From: Ruoffia tabacinasalis
Lineage (GTDB): Bacteria > Bacillota > Bacilli > Lactobacillales > Aerococcaceae
DNA length: 6,621 nt
Direction of reading: 5' to 3'
Assembly: GCF_042652985.1 (NCBI RefSeq)
Contig: NZ_JBHSHQ010000017.1
Span: 1-6,621, forward strand
This document shows, piece after piece, positions 1 through 6,259 of this stretch. Position 1 is the stretch's first letter. The number at the start of each line of letters is the position of its first letter. The position numbers and the translations under genes were made by a program. Below the pieces are notes generated by a model. The model was not told the origin of the DNA and did not search any database. It saw only the letters and a program-made list of their open reading frames with translations.

Positions 1-11
1 AATTAATAACT

Positions 12-569
12 TTACATAACAAATCTCTGTCCATAAGATGAGTTATGGAAAGATTTACATAATTCATCAAGGATGAGAAGATCAACTTTGATAAGCTTTT
101 TCATTAATTTGGTATAACTACCATCAGCTTGGTGTGTCGCAATTTTAAACTCCTCTAATAGATTAGGCAAGCGAGTATAACGAACGGTGTAAAATTGCCT
201 GCAGGCCTGAACGCCGAAGGCGGTAGCTAACCATGTCTTTCCAGCTCCCGATACACCTTTAAAGATGATATTGCGACCGTCTAAGATATAATCTCCAGCT
301 GACAACTTCATGAGTAATTCTCTGTCTAGTTTACGATCTGCATCATATTGGATACCCTCTATAGCGGCTTTCACGGTGAATTGTGCTTGTTTTAGTAATC
401 GATTCAATTTATTGCTTTTACGTACGGAATCTTCTTGATCAATCATGATTCCCAATAATTCATCAAAAGTAAGATCCTTGTATGCTGGGTTTGACAGTAA
501 GGTTTCATAAGCTTCTGCCATACCTGAGAGTCTAAGCTGTTTTAGTTTATCATAATTTTGTTGATTCAT
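12..569 (-). CDS. istB: IS21-family helper ATPase IstB, C-terminally truncated
   Basis: IstB is the AAA+ ATPase that loads onto target DNA and stimulates the IstA transposase. The product has 185 residues, against roughly 250 for a usual IstB. The N-terminal helical region occupies about residues 1-90, the Walker A motif GVSGAGKT is at 105-112, and the Walker B stretch VDLLILDE is at 162-169. The family normally continues with a sequence like that at 2320-2550 of this window. Here it changes directly after the DE of Walker B to about 16 unrelated residues and a stop, so the sensor and C-terminal part is lost. Neither of the other two frames on the same strand restores it in the remaining 61 bases. 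Translation starts at an ATG overlapping the istA stop (ATGA). A GGAGG lies 9 nt upstream, inside the last istA codons, which implies translational coupling. The truncated ATPase is unlikely to be functional. Confidence 0.85.
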   Translation of the reverse strand: MNQQNYDKLKQLRLSGMAEAYETLLSNPAYKDLTFDELLGIMIDQEDSVRKSNKLNRLLKQAQFTVKAAIEGIQYDADRKLDRELLMKLSAGDYILDGRNIIFKGVSGAGKTWLATAFGVQACRQFYTVRYTRLPNLLEEFKIATHQADGSYTKLMKKLIKVDLLILDELCKSFHNSSYGQRFVM

Positions 570-2116
570 TTATTTCTACCTCCATAATATGATGCCCCTC
601 TAGTAAAACCATATTTTTCCTTCATCTTTCTAGATTTTGGTTCTGTTAATTTTTCTTCATCGTGTTTTTTATTTGATTGAATAATGGTTTGCACACTTTT
701 GACCGTCGGTCGATTGGTAGCTTTTAATACATCTTTACAGGCTTGTTCGATTTCATAATTGGTATATTTTCTTTCCAACTTCTTTAAAGTGAAGATTGCG
801 TTGAGGGCTTGCTTTTCAACTTCATAAGTCTCAAGTAAAAAAGTTACAATCATTAGAGTGGAATCGCCTATACTTGCTGCCCATTTTAATCCTTCTTCAG
901 GCGTTTGTTCGATATACAATCGATGATTCTGAGGCATATGTTCTTTTAAGGTAGAGAACTGTCCGTATTTTCCATATAATGTTTGATGAGAAGCTGCTCT
1001 TATGTGATTAAAATAGATTTCAATTGTACTGTCTGAAATTTTCACATCTACTTCCTTACCTATTAGTTCATAAGGGACAGAATAAAACATACTGTGAATA
1101 GAGATATGGTAGTCTGGACGTACTTTAGCGGTACGCCATTCAGACATTCGATAAGGAGTGGCTGGGAGAGGAGAAAGTGCGAATTTCTCTTCTTCTAAAA
1201 AGGCAGACCATCTGGAACCATTTCGGTTCTGGAAGGGTCTGTTATTTAAATAGTCTAACTTTTTCCAGATTTCATCGTTCAATTCTTCGATTGAGAAAAA
1301 CTTCATGTTCCTTAAACCTTGAATAATCCATGTGGACACAATATTTACTGAACCCTCTACACTCGCCTTATCTTTAGGAGAACGAACGCGTGCGGGTAAA
1401 ATAACTGTGTTATAGTGGTCAGCCATCTCTGCATAAGTCTTATTTAAGATAAGTTCTTTACTCGTATGTTTAGTAACGCCTGTCTTCAAATTATCAGGCA
1501 CAAGGATTTGTGGTGTTCCTTCAAAAAATTCGAAGGTATGCTGATGAAGTCGAATCCAAGACGGTAAATCCATGCGATAAGAACCTTCTACGTAAAACAT
1601 TTGAGAACAAGGTAAAGTAGCGATAAATATATACACCTTTCTATTTTCACCCGTATCAGGATCAATAACTGACAAAGTCTGACCTGCCCAATCAACCTCC
1701 AATATTTCTCCAGGTTTTCGGCGAATGCGCATCGTTGCCTTATATTTCATCGCATAATTGTGATAATGTTCAGCGAAAGTTCGATAAGCATAAGGTATTT
1801 TCCCTACACTCTTTGCTTCTCGTACATACTCATCATGCAATAAAGTCAAAGTAACATTAGGTCTTGCTAATTCTTTATGGACATATTCGAAGTCCATGAC
1901 ATGCCGCCCGCTATTCTCCTGTTTCTTTTCAGGGTAAAGGAAATCTTCCAGCCATGGATCAGTGATTCCTTCATCCAACGGGATGATGATACCTCTCTTT
2001 TCTGCAAGTTTAATCACCTCCGTTACTTTTTGCCGTGAGTGCTGTGTAATCGTAGCTATACTTCTAAGCGATACGCCTTCACTATGTAATTCCAAAATCT
2101 TTCGATAAGGGAACAT
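566..2116 (-). CDS. istA: IS21-family transposase IstA
   Basis: This is the DDE transposase that cuts and joins IS21 ends, working with IstB. The product has 516 residues counted from the ATG at 2116, within the usual range for the longer IS21 transposases. The N-terminus (about 1-45) reads as a helix-turn-helix of the IS21 type (FPYRKILELHSEGVSLRSIA). The catalytic triad is visible as EVDWAG (D142), VPDNLK (D208) and ASVEG (E254), giving D-65-D-45-E spacing. I chose the 2116 start over the longer open frame to 2290 because AGGAGG sits 7 nt upstream of it and the upstream codons run through the terminal repeats. The gene looks intact. Its stop overlaps the istB start by ATGA. A hairpin in the leader can bury the ribosome-binding site. 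Confidence 0.92.
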   Translation of the reverse strand: MFPYRKILELHSEGVSLRSIATITQHSRQKVTEVIKLAEKRGIIIPLDEGITDPWLEDFLYPEKKQENSGRHVMDFEYVHKELARPNVTLTLLHDEYVREAKSVGKIPYAYRTFAEHYHNYAMKYKATMRIRRKPGEILEVDWAGQTLSVIDPDTGENRKVYIFIATLPCSQMFYVEGSYRMDLPSWIRLHQHTFEFFEGTPQILVPDNLKTGVTKHTSKELILNKTYAEMADHYNTVILPARVRSPKDKASVEGSVNIVSTWIIQGLRNMKFFSIEELNDEIWKKLDYLNNRPFQNRNGSRWSAFLEEEKFALSPLPATPYRMSEWRTAKVRPDYHISIHSMFYSVPYELIGKEVDVKISDSTIEIYFNHIRAASHQTLYGKYGQFSTLKEHMPQNHRLYIEQTPEEGLKWAASIGDSTLMIVTFLLETYEVEKQALNAIFTLKKLERKYTNYEIEQACKDVLKATNRPTVKSVQTIIQSNKKHDEEKLTEPKSRKMKEKYGFTRGASYYGGRNK

Positions 2117-2123
2117 ACAAAAA

Positions 2124-2194
2124 CCTCCTATATATCTTATTGTCACGCTCACCTTTCTAAAAGATGTAAACGTGCTCAATAAGTATACAGGAGG
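2124..2194 (-). promoter_or_regulatory. Leader hairpin sequestering the istA ribosome-binding site
   Basis: The two arms are 2124-2147 and 2171-2194. On the minus-strand RNA, CCUCCU (2194-2189) pairs with AGGAGG (2129-2124), the Shine-Dalgarno of istA. One G-U pair follows, then 4 bp, a one-base bulge, 7 bp (CUUAUUG/CAAUAAG), a small internal loop, and CACG/CGUG, closing a loop of about 23 nt. That makes about 22 pairs in all. In IS10 and IS50, leader structures of this logic block transposase translation from read-through transcripts starting outside the element. I infer the same here; the pairing itself is visible in the sequence. Confidence 0.65.
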
Positions 2195-2195
2195 A

Positions 2196-2224
2196 TATAT
2201 AAGTTTTGGTAAATTCTTCCGCAA
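2196..2224 (-). promoter_or_regulatory. Weak candidate istA promoter
   Basis: On the minus strand TTGCGG (2224-2219) and TATATA (2201-2196) are separated by 17 nt. The -35 is poor and overlaps the innermost terminal repeat, so this is only a candidate. If it is used, transcription would start near 2189, at or just past the anti-Shine-Dalgarno arm. The element's own transcript would then escape the hairpin that read-through RNA would form. Confidence 0.3.
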
Positions 2225-2280
2225 AGAGTGGTAAAACTGTCCGCAATCACTGGTAAAAAGAACCGCAAGGTTGGTACAAA
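2207..2280. repeat. IS21 multiple terminal repeats, 22-bp period
   Basis: Three direct repeats of the form TGGTAAA-n5-CCGCAA lie at 2207-2224, 2229-2246 and 2251-2268, exactly 22 bp apart. A partial fourth copy, TGGTACAAA, lies at 2272-2280. Arrays of this kind near the ends are the transposase-binding sites of IS21-family elements. The five bases between the conserved blocks vary (TTCTT, ACTGT, AAGAA), which suggests that two half-sites are contacted. The array lies directly upstream of istA, so IstA binding could also repress its own promoter. Confidence 0.85.
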
Positions 2281-2570
2281 TTAAATGCAATAATCAAATA
2301 GCGAAACTGGATGTATTAGTCATTGATGATTTTCTTTTAACACCGACAACCCAAGATGAACAAAAATACTTAATGGAAATCTTTGAATTAAGAAGTCGAG
2401 ATCGTTCCCTTATTATTTCCTCTCAAATGGAAACAGGAGAATGGCATAAGAAATTAGGAGGTGGTGCCATTGCGGATGCCATACTTGATCGTGCCATCTC
2501 AAACTCTTATCATTTATATATTTCTGGTGATTCTTTAAGAATGAAGACTGGTTCAGCGGGTTCCGACTAG
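2279..2570 (+). pseudogene. istB: C-terminal fragment of a second, interrupted istB
   Basis: The plus-strand frame reads NNQIAKLDVLVIDDFLL and continues through a typical IstB C-terminal half. It has Walker B LDVLVIDD, the TPTTQDEQKYLMEIFELR segment, IISSQMETGEWHKKLGGG and the terminal AILDRAISNSYHLYISGDSL. Roughly 90 residues remain before a TAG at 2568-2570. The N-terminal half with Walker A is absent, because the sequence to the left is the end of another IS21 element at about 2278. It is not the missing half of the minus-strand istB moved by a simple inversion. Both genes contain their own version of the Walker B region (KVDLLILDE against KLDVLVIDD), so they come from different elements. 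The missing 5' half and its istA would be expected to the left of the window. Confidence 0.88.
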
Positions 2571-2613
2571 ACTGGTTCAGCAAAACGCGATTTGCCTGGC
2601 TCAGGCAATCGCG
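2546..2613. repeat. Second IS21 terminal repeat array, 24-bp period
   Basis: CTGGTTCAGC occurs at 2548-2557 and 2572-2581, and the variant CTGGCTCAGG at 2596-2605, each exactly 24 bp apart. The first copy overlaps the 3' end of the istB fragment, including its last codons. Position and spacing fit the transposase-binding repeats at the right end of an IS21-family element. Confidence 0.7.
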
Positions 2614-2618
2614 TTTTT
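2582..2618 (+). terminator. Terminator-like hairpin at the end of the older IS
   Basis: AAAACGCGAT-T-TGCCT pairs with AGGCA-ATCGCGTTTT, with one bulged T and a 5-nt loop, and the descending arm ends in TTTTT (2614-2618). This has the form of an intrinsic terminator for plus-strand transcripts leaving the istB fragment. It also covers the outermost 24-bp terminal repeat, so it may be part of the transposition end. Confidence 0.5.
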
Positions 2619-2644
2619 ATGGCCCTATTGAAACGCTATATGCA

Positions 2645-2672
2645 AGATGCAAAAAAATTGCATCTCTTTTTT
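2645..2672 (+). terminator. Rho-independent terminator
   Basis: AGATGCAA (2645-2652) and TTGCATCT (2658-2665) form a perfect 8-bp stem with a 5-nt A loop, followed by CTTTTTT (2666-2672). This is a standard intrinsic terminator for plus-strand transcription. The only plus-strand gene upstream in the window is the istB fragment. It may have belonged to a host gene that the insertions have displaced. Confidence 0.7.
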
Positions 2673-2686
2673 GTTTCTTGAGGTAT

Positions 2687-2713
2687 AAAAAACACAAGAC
2701 TATGAAGTGTTTT
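2687..2713 (-). terminator. Weak candidate terminator of the SIR2-herA operon
   Basis: AAAACAC (2689-2695) and GTGTTTT (2707-2713) make a perfect 7-bp stem with an 11-nt loop. Read on the minus strand it is followed by a short T run (through 2687). It lies about 220 bp after the herA stop, and the stem has few GC pairs, so the assignment is tentative. No better minus-strand terminator is visible between it and herA. Confidence 0.3.
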
Positions 2714-2935
2714 ACTCTTTCTAAAATCTAGTGTTAAAAATATTTATTTTCAGTATTATCGGAAAAGTTAAGGTGGAGATGAGGGGGCTCATATTAACCC
2801 CTTCACATCAACGTTTGTAGTTATATGGTAATGGTTTAGACTAAATTATCACGCATACGCCTATGTTTTATAAATAACGAGATGCGATTCTTTCGCTTTC
2901 GAAGTTAAAATCAGATTCTTATAAAACTTCGTTTA

Positions 2936-5101
2936 CTAATAGCTTTTATCAGATTCAAATTCAGGTAATAACTTATTAATATCTTCCCCTTCTTTATATA
3001 AAACTACTCTTGAATTTTCAATATCTTTAATAAAGTTAACCTTTTTTCCAGTATACTCATTATGCAAATGTTCTATAATTTCTCTTAAGTAGTAGTTGTT
3101 GTTAAAATTTGGAATATATTTATCAAGTGTTACCGAAATGAGAAAGTTGTCTCGATCTAAAATTCTAATTAAGCTTTCAATACTTTCAATACTAACTTGT
3201 TTTTTCAATAACTCAATATGGTATTGTAAACTCCAAATTCTTTCTAGGTTAGCATTTTCACTATCAGGCGTTTGATTAGAAGGTAATTGGTCAACTTTAA
3301 TAATTATTGGCATATCAAAACTTGTTCCAGTTACTACACATTGGCCTGCACCTAGTTCTGGTATATTACGTCTTGATAAAATGTCTAGGCTGTTAATTGT
3401 ATTACCAATCATCTTAAGATCTTGTTCATTAACTAGTCTATGTATAAAAAAGTTATGAATTTGAGAAATAATAGTTGGCGAAATATCTGATGGTCTTTGA
3501 CTAGAAATTGTAACATAAAAACCAAACTTTCTACCTTCCTTTATTATTTCTTCAAATACTTCTAATCGGTAATCTTTCCAAGTGGACTCCTCTCTATTCG
3601 ATGATTCTGATAATATGTTATGAGCTTCATCAATAATGAGATGTACAGTTTTGTTTAATCCAGATTCGTTTAATATTTTTGTTTTATGCTCTCTATAAAA
3701 CTGCTTAGTAATTAATAATGGTATGACTTTTTTTGCTTCCTGATTACAATCACCTAACGAGATAACAATTACTTCCTCTTCAATCTTTTCATTATTAATT
3801 TCTATCAATCTATCAATAATATTACTTCGTGATTCTATCCTTTCAATTAAAGGACTTATATGGTCAAATTGGCTATAATTGCTTGCTAAATTAAATATCA
3901 ATCTTAGCTGCGTAAAAATCGATAACTTATCTGCTAACGTAAGCTGTTCAAAAGCTGAATCTACAGATGGCTCAGAGCTAAGCTTTCTTATTAATTCATC
4001 TCTGTTATTATTAATATCCTGTTCTGTTTTTTGACTCATATAAAAATTCGTAGATAATGAAGAATCATCATTATAATAAGTCGAGTTTGCACTATGCCAA
4101 TTGGCATTTAACCAAACATAAACATCATTATTGCTTGTTCTATTGTCAAAATGACTGTCAAAAGAAATTTTTTTAAAAATATTCCTCAAAATTCCTAGAG
4201 ATTCTTTGTTGTTGTTGCGACGAAACACATTATAAAAAGCTTTACCTATATCCTCAATTATACTATCTTTAGAAATATTATAATTGTTTCTTATTACGTA
4301 ATAATTAATAGCATTTTTTAGAAAAGGTTGTTGGGTTTTTTCTGTTGCTGAAAATAATATCGAGAGTGTTTCTGTGTCCCAAAACTGTTTCTCTGATAAC
4401 CGGATTTTATCACTGGTATCATTAGATGTACTTAGTTTTAATGTTTTTTTATTTGTTGTTAAAACATCTTTTCGAGTATATTCTCCATTAAAATCAATAA
4501 AAACAAATTGAGATATTCCGGAATGATATACTTTAGAATCATTTAGACTAAAAAGCTCAGTATATATTTTGGCTAGTGTATTTGATTTTCCTGATCCAGT
4601 ATTTCCGAAGATGCCTATATGCGTATTAAAAATATTATTCCATGGTAAATTAAAGGCTATTTCTTCATTCACGGTATTTCCTATTGCATAAGAAAACAAG
4701 TGATTTACAGAGTTGCCTTGAATTATTTTTTGGATTTTTTTTTCTGTTAATAAAACAACTTCATCATAAATTAAAGGAAATGTTCCTAGACCTTTAACGA
4801 AATCATTGTTCTGATTGAATTTACCAATTATTTTAAGTTCTATTAATCTTTTAAATCTATCTAAACCATACTCTTGGTTTGATATATCGTTATAAGAATC
4901 TTCTAAGAATTCCTTTTCTACTTTTCCGATAATTGTAAAAGGCCCTCTTATTATTCCTATATATGTGCCAATACCTACCCCACTATAGTATTCACCATCA
5001 TAATAATAATTTAGAAGATTTGTGTTATCATGCATCATTGCAGTTACCCTTAATCCTTCTATACTAATAATATTCCCTACTACAAATGGATTACTCGACA
5101 T
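2936..5101 (-). CDS. herA: HerA/DUF87-family ATPase of a SIR2-HerA defence system
   Basis: HerA proteins are hexameric FtsK-like ATPases that translocate or unwind DNA; in SIR2-HerA systems the hexamer binds and controls the SIR2 NADase. The product has 721 residues. About residues 1-120 look like the N-terminal HAS-barrel. Walker A GNTGSGKS is at 166-173, FIDFNGEY (the HerA acidic motif) at 201-208, Walker B VHLIIDEAHNIL at 486-497, a likely arginine finger in EGRKFG at 522-527, and ISSQRPSDIS at 532-541. These are followed by the family's RRNIPELGAGQ segment near 577-587. The long stretch between the acidic motif and Walker B (about 280 residues) is large for HerA. A C-terminal extension follows about residue 610. 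The ATG overlaps the SIR2 stop by 11 bp, and GGGAGG lies 8 nt upstream inside SIR2, so the two are translationally coupled. No membrane segment or signal peptide is visible. All key ATPase motifs are intact. Confidence 0.9.
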   Translation of the reverse strand: MSSNPFVVGNIISIEGLRVTAMMHDNTNLLNYYYDGEYYSGVGIGTYIGIIRGPFTIIGKVEKEFLEDSYNDISNQEYGLDRFKRLIELKIIGKFNQNNDFVKGLGTFPLIYDEVVLLTEKKIQKIIQGNSVNHLFSYAIGNTVNEEIAFNLPWNNIFNTHIGIFGNTGSGKSNTLAKIYTELFSLNDSKVYHSGISQFVFIDFNGEYTRKDVLTTNKKTLKLSTSNDTSDKIRLSEKQFWDTETLSILFSATEKTQQPFLKNAINYYVIRNNYNISKDSIIEDIGKAFYNVFRRNNNKESLGILRNIFKKISFDSHFDNRTSNNDVYVWLNANWHSANSTYYNDDSSLSTNFYMSQKTEQDINNNRDELIRKLSSEPSVDSAFEQLTLADKLSIFTQLRLIFNLASNYSQFDHISPLIERIESRSNIIDRLIEINNEKIEEEVIVISLGDCNQEAKKVIPLLITKQFYREHKTKILNESGLNKTVHLIIDEAHNILSESSNREESTWKDYRLEVFEEIIKEGRKFGFYVTISSQRPSDISPTIISQIHNFFIHRLVNEQDLKMIGNTINSLDILSRRNIPELGAGQCVVTGTSFDMPIIIKVDQLPSNQTPDSENANLERIWSLQYHIELLKKQVSIESIESLIRILDRDNFLISVTLDKYIPNFNNNYYLREIIEHLHNEYTGKKVNFIKDIENSRVVLYKEGEDINKLLPEFESDKSY

Positions 5102-6062
5102 TAGATTTTCCTCCCAGCAAGTTCATAAGATAATCAAAATTTCCTTTTAGAATTTCTCCATCTTCTAATTTGTTATTTGGGGGAAGATATCGAATATTTT
5201 TATAGTTTACAAACTTAATATTCTTTAGTTCATGCAAGGTATCTTCTGAATAGTATATAATATAAACATCTAACGAAGGATTTAACAATGATCTTTCAAA
5301 AATACTTTGAATATGCTCATCAGCAAAAGAAAATCCAAAAACGATTAACACACTATTATCTTTCTCTAACTCATAACTTAATGAGCGAATCTGTTGGAAA
5401 TAGTGCTCGTCAAGTACAGTGTCTCTAAACTTTCTCTTATCTGGATTTATGATTAATATTTTTTCATATTCATTCTCAAAATGTTCTAATATGGTATTCG
5501 AAATCACAATGCCATTTAAATAGTTATTTATATATTCATAAATCATATCTTCTTCGCCTTCGTAGTCTTCAATAACTACGTTCAATTCAAATAGACTTTT
5601 TACGTTCTCCTCAGTAAGTTCAGTATCATCACCAATTAGTATATTAGTTAATTTATTAATGTGAGTTGAATCATAATTAACGATTAAATCTTTATTTGAA
5701 CTTTCTCTTTCCCATGAAAGAGAACCATGCATTTTAAAAAGATTTATTGTTGGTATTTCTCTTTTGTATTTATCTCCATACCCACTTTGAGTAACATTTA
5801 AGAAAAAATTTTTATTTGATATTTTCCTTTTAATAAAACCCTTGCTACCATCATTAAAGAAGCTTAGTGGATCATTTATACTATCAAATGCATTTTCAAA
5901 AAGTAAGTCATAATTTGTTGTAAAAATATTTATTCTTTTAGGTCGCTCATTACTTTCAGAATGAAGAATTTTTAATAAGAGTTCCACAAATTCTTTATAA
6001 TTCTTATAGACTTTTTGATAATTTTCTTTTTCATTAATAATGGCTTCAATAGGCTCCCCCAT
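5091..6062 (-). CDS. SIR2-family NADase, catalytic C-terminal part in the -1 frame
   Basis: This 323-residue segment holds most of a SIR2-type domain that hydrolyses NAD+ in antiphage systems. Visible motifs, numbered from the ATG at 6062, are IFTTNYD (N50, D52), the catalytic-histidine motif FKMHGSLSW (H112), and VFGFSFADEHI near 241-251, which is typical of SIR2 proteins paired with HerA. The NAD-binding GSGAS loop is missing and lies in the preceding open frame. This frame is open upstream to 6104. The ATG at 6062 has no good Shine-Dalgarno and falls in the loop of a hairpin, so separate initiation looks unlikely. Reached by a -1 shift at 6074-6080, the joined protein would have 389 residues, a normal size for these SIR2 proteins. 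Its stop overlaps the herA start by 11 bp. If the shift does not occur, this gene is broken. Confidence 0.85.
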   Translation of the reverse strand: MGEPIEAIINEKENYQKVYKNYKEFVELLLKILHSESNERPKRINIFTTNYDLLFENAFDSINDPLSFFNDGSKGFIKRKISNKNFFLNVTQSGYGDKYKREIPTINLFKMHGSLSWERESSNKDLIVNYDSTHINKLTNILIGDDTELTEENVKSLFELNVVIEDYEGEEDMIYEYINNYLNGIVISNTILEHFENEYEKILIINPDKRKFRDTVLDEHYFQQIRSLSYELEKDNSVLIVFGFSFADEHIQSIFERSLLNPSLDVYIIYYSEDTLHELKNIKFVNYKNIRYLPPNNKLEDGEILKGNFDYLMNLLGGKSNVE

Positions 6063-6080
6063 TGGAGAGATTACTTTAAA
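6054..6080 (-). promoter_or_regulatory. Candidate -1 programmed frameshift site in SIR2
   Basis: On the minus strand the heptamer T TTA AAG (6080-6074) is in the correct X XXY YYZ register of the N-terminal frame and is directly followed by the TAA stop. Slipping back one base gives TTT AAA GTA and leads without a stop into the C-terminal SIR2 frame. After a 4-nt spacer, CTCTCC (6069-6064) pairs with GGGGAG (6059-6054), with one G-U pair, around an AAUG loop. Slippery heptamer, short spacer and stem are the classic elements of -1 frameshifting, though the spacer is slightly short. The alternative is a one-base insertion mutation at this point. Confidence 0.5.
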
Positions 6081-6259
6081 TAGTAATACAGATAGAACTT
6101 CAGTTTATTTTCTTCAGTAATAGCATTATGTGTAACAAAGTCTTCAAAAGATGGGTTCGAATAACCAAAAGATAATGTTGGATACATTGGATAACTTGCG
6201 CCAGAACCGATCAAAAAATTTATGTTTTTTCCATTAAGTATTTCTAAAAAAGATTTCAT
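6071..6259 (-). CDS. SIR2-family NADase, N-terminal NAD-binding part
   Basis: This 62-residue open frame begins MKSFLEIL and contains NFLIGSGASYPMYPTLSFG, with the GSGAS NAD-binding loop at residues 18-22, then PSFEDFV. Together these are the opening of a SIR2 domain of the SIR2-HerA type. It stops at TAA (6073-6071), 8 bp before the ATG of the next frame, which carries the rest of the same domain. The start is well supported: AAAGGA lies 7 nt upstream of the ATG. On its own the piece lacks every catalytic residue, so it should be inactive. It is therefore either the zero-frame portion of a protein made by -1 frameshifting or the 5' part of a frameshifted pseudogene. It is the first gene of the operon. 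Confidence 0.85.
   Translation of the reverse strand: MKSFLEILNGKNINFLIGSGASYPMYPTLSFGYSNPSFEDFVTHNAITEENKLKFYLYYYLK

Larger units (their letters stand above)
62..2278 (-). mobile_element. IS21-family insertion sequence, left part truncated
   Basis: An istA-istB pair in the standard IS21 order with an ATGA overlap, preceded at the outer end by three 22-bp-spaced terminal repeats, identifies an IS21-family element on the minus strand. IS21 elements usually end in TG...CA. Read on the minus strand the outermost repeat begins TGTACCAACC, so I place this end at 2278, inferred from that rule. Immediately beyond it the sequence becomes the interior of another istB gene on the plus strand, which marks the junction. 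The opposite end should lie downstream of a full-length istB, but istB homology stops near position 62, so the element is truncated or interrupted there and no matching terminal repeats are visible in the window. Without an intact IstB it is probably not self-mobile. Confidence 0.8.
2279..2618 (+). mobile_element. Right-end remnant of an older, interrupted IS21-family element
   Basis: The istB fragment is followed at its 3' end by a second family of terminal repeats with a 24-bp period, as expected for the right end of an IS21 element. The outer boundary is uncertain: the repeats end near 2613, but a terminator-like hairpin spans the last copy and runs to 2618. The repeats differ in sequence and period from those at 2207-2280, so the two elements belong to different IS21 subgroups. 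The minus-strand element interrupts this one, so this is the earlier insertion. Confidence 0.7.
2619..2935. other. Intergenic gap between the IS nest and herA
   Basis: Apart from the terminator at 2645-2672 and the weak candidate at 2687-2713, I see no gene in this AT-rich stretch. Two further inverted repeats are present, an imperfect one at 2778-2809 (GGGG/CCCC core) and CGAAGTT/AACTTCG at 2900-2906 and 2925-2931. Neither is followed by a T run on either strand. Confidence 0.5.

Noticed and set aside
2117..2290. N-terminal extension of istA by 58 residues in the same open frame
   Set aside because: It runs through the terminal repeats and the leader hairpin, whereas the ATG at 2116 has AGGAGG 7 nt upstream and begins the normal family N-terminus.
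12..2570. The two istB pieces being halves of one gene separated by an inversion
   Set aside because: Both pieces contain their own Walker B region with different residues, so they overlap in homology and must come from two genes.
2207..2613. CRISPR-like short repeats with regular spacing
   Set aside because: The periods (22 and 24 bp) are too short, there are only three copies each, and their position at the ends of istA and istB fits IS21 terminal repeats.
2778..2809. GGGG/CCCC inverted repeat as an operon terminator
   Set aside because: Pairing beyond the four G-C pairs is imperfect and there is no T run on either strand.
2900..2931. CGAAGTT/AACTTCG hairpin right after the herA stop as its terminator
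   Set aside because: The 18-nt loop and the lack of a T run on the minus strand make it a poor intrinsic terminator.
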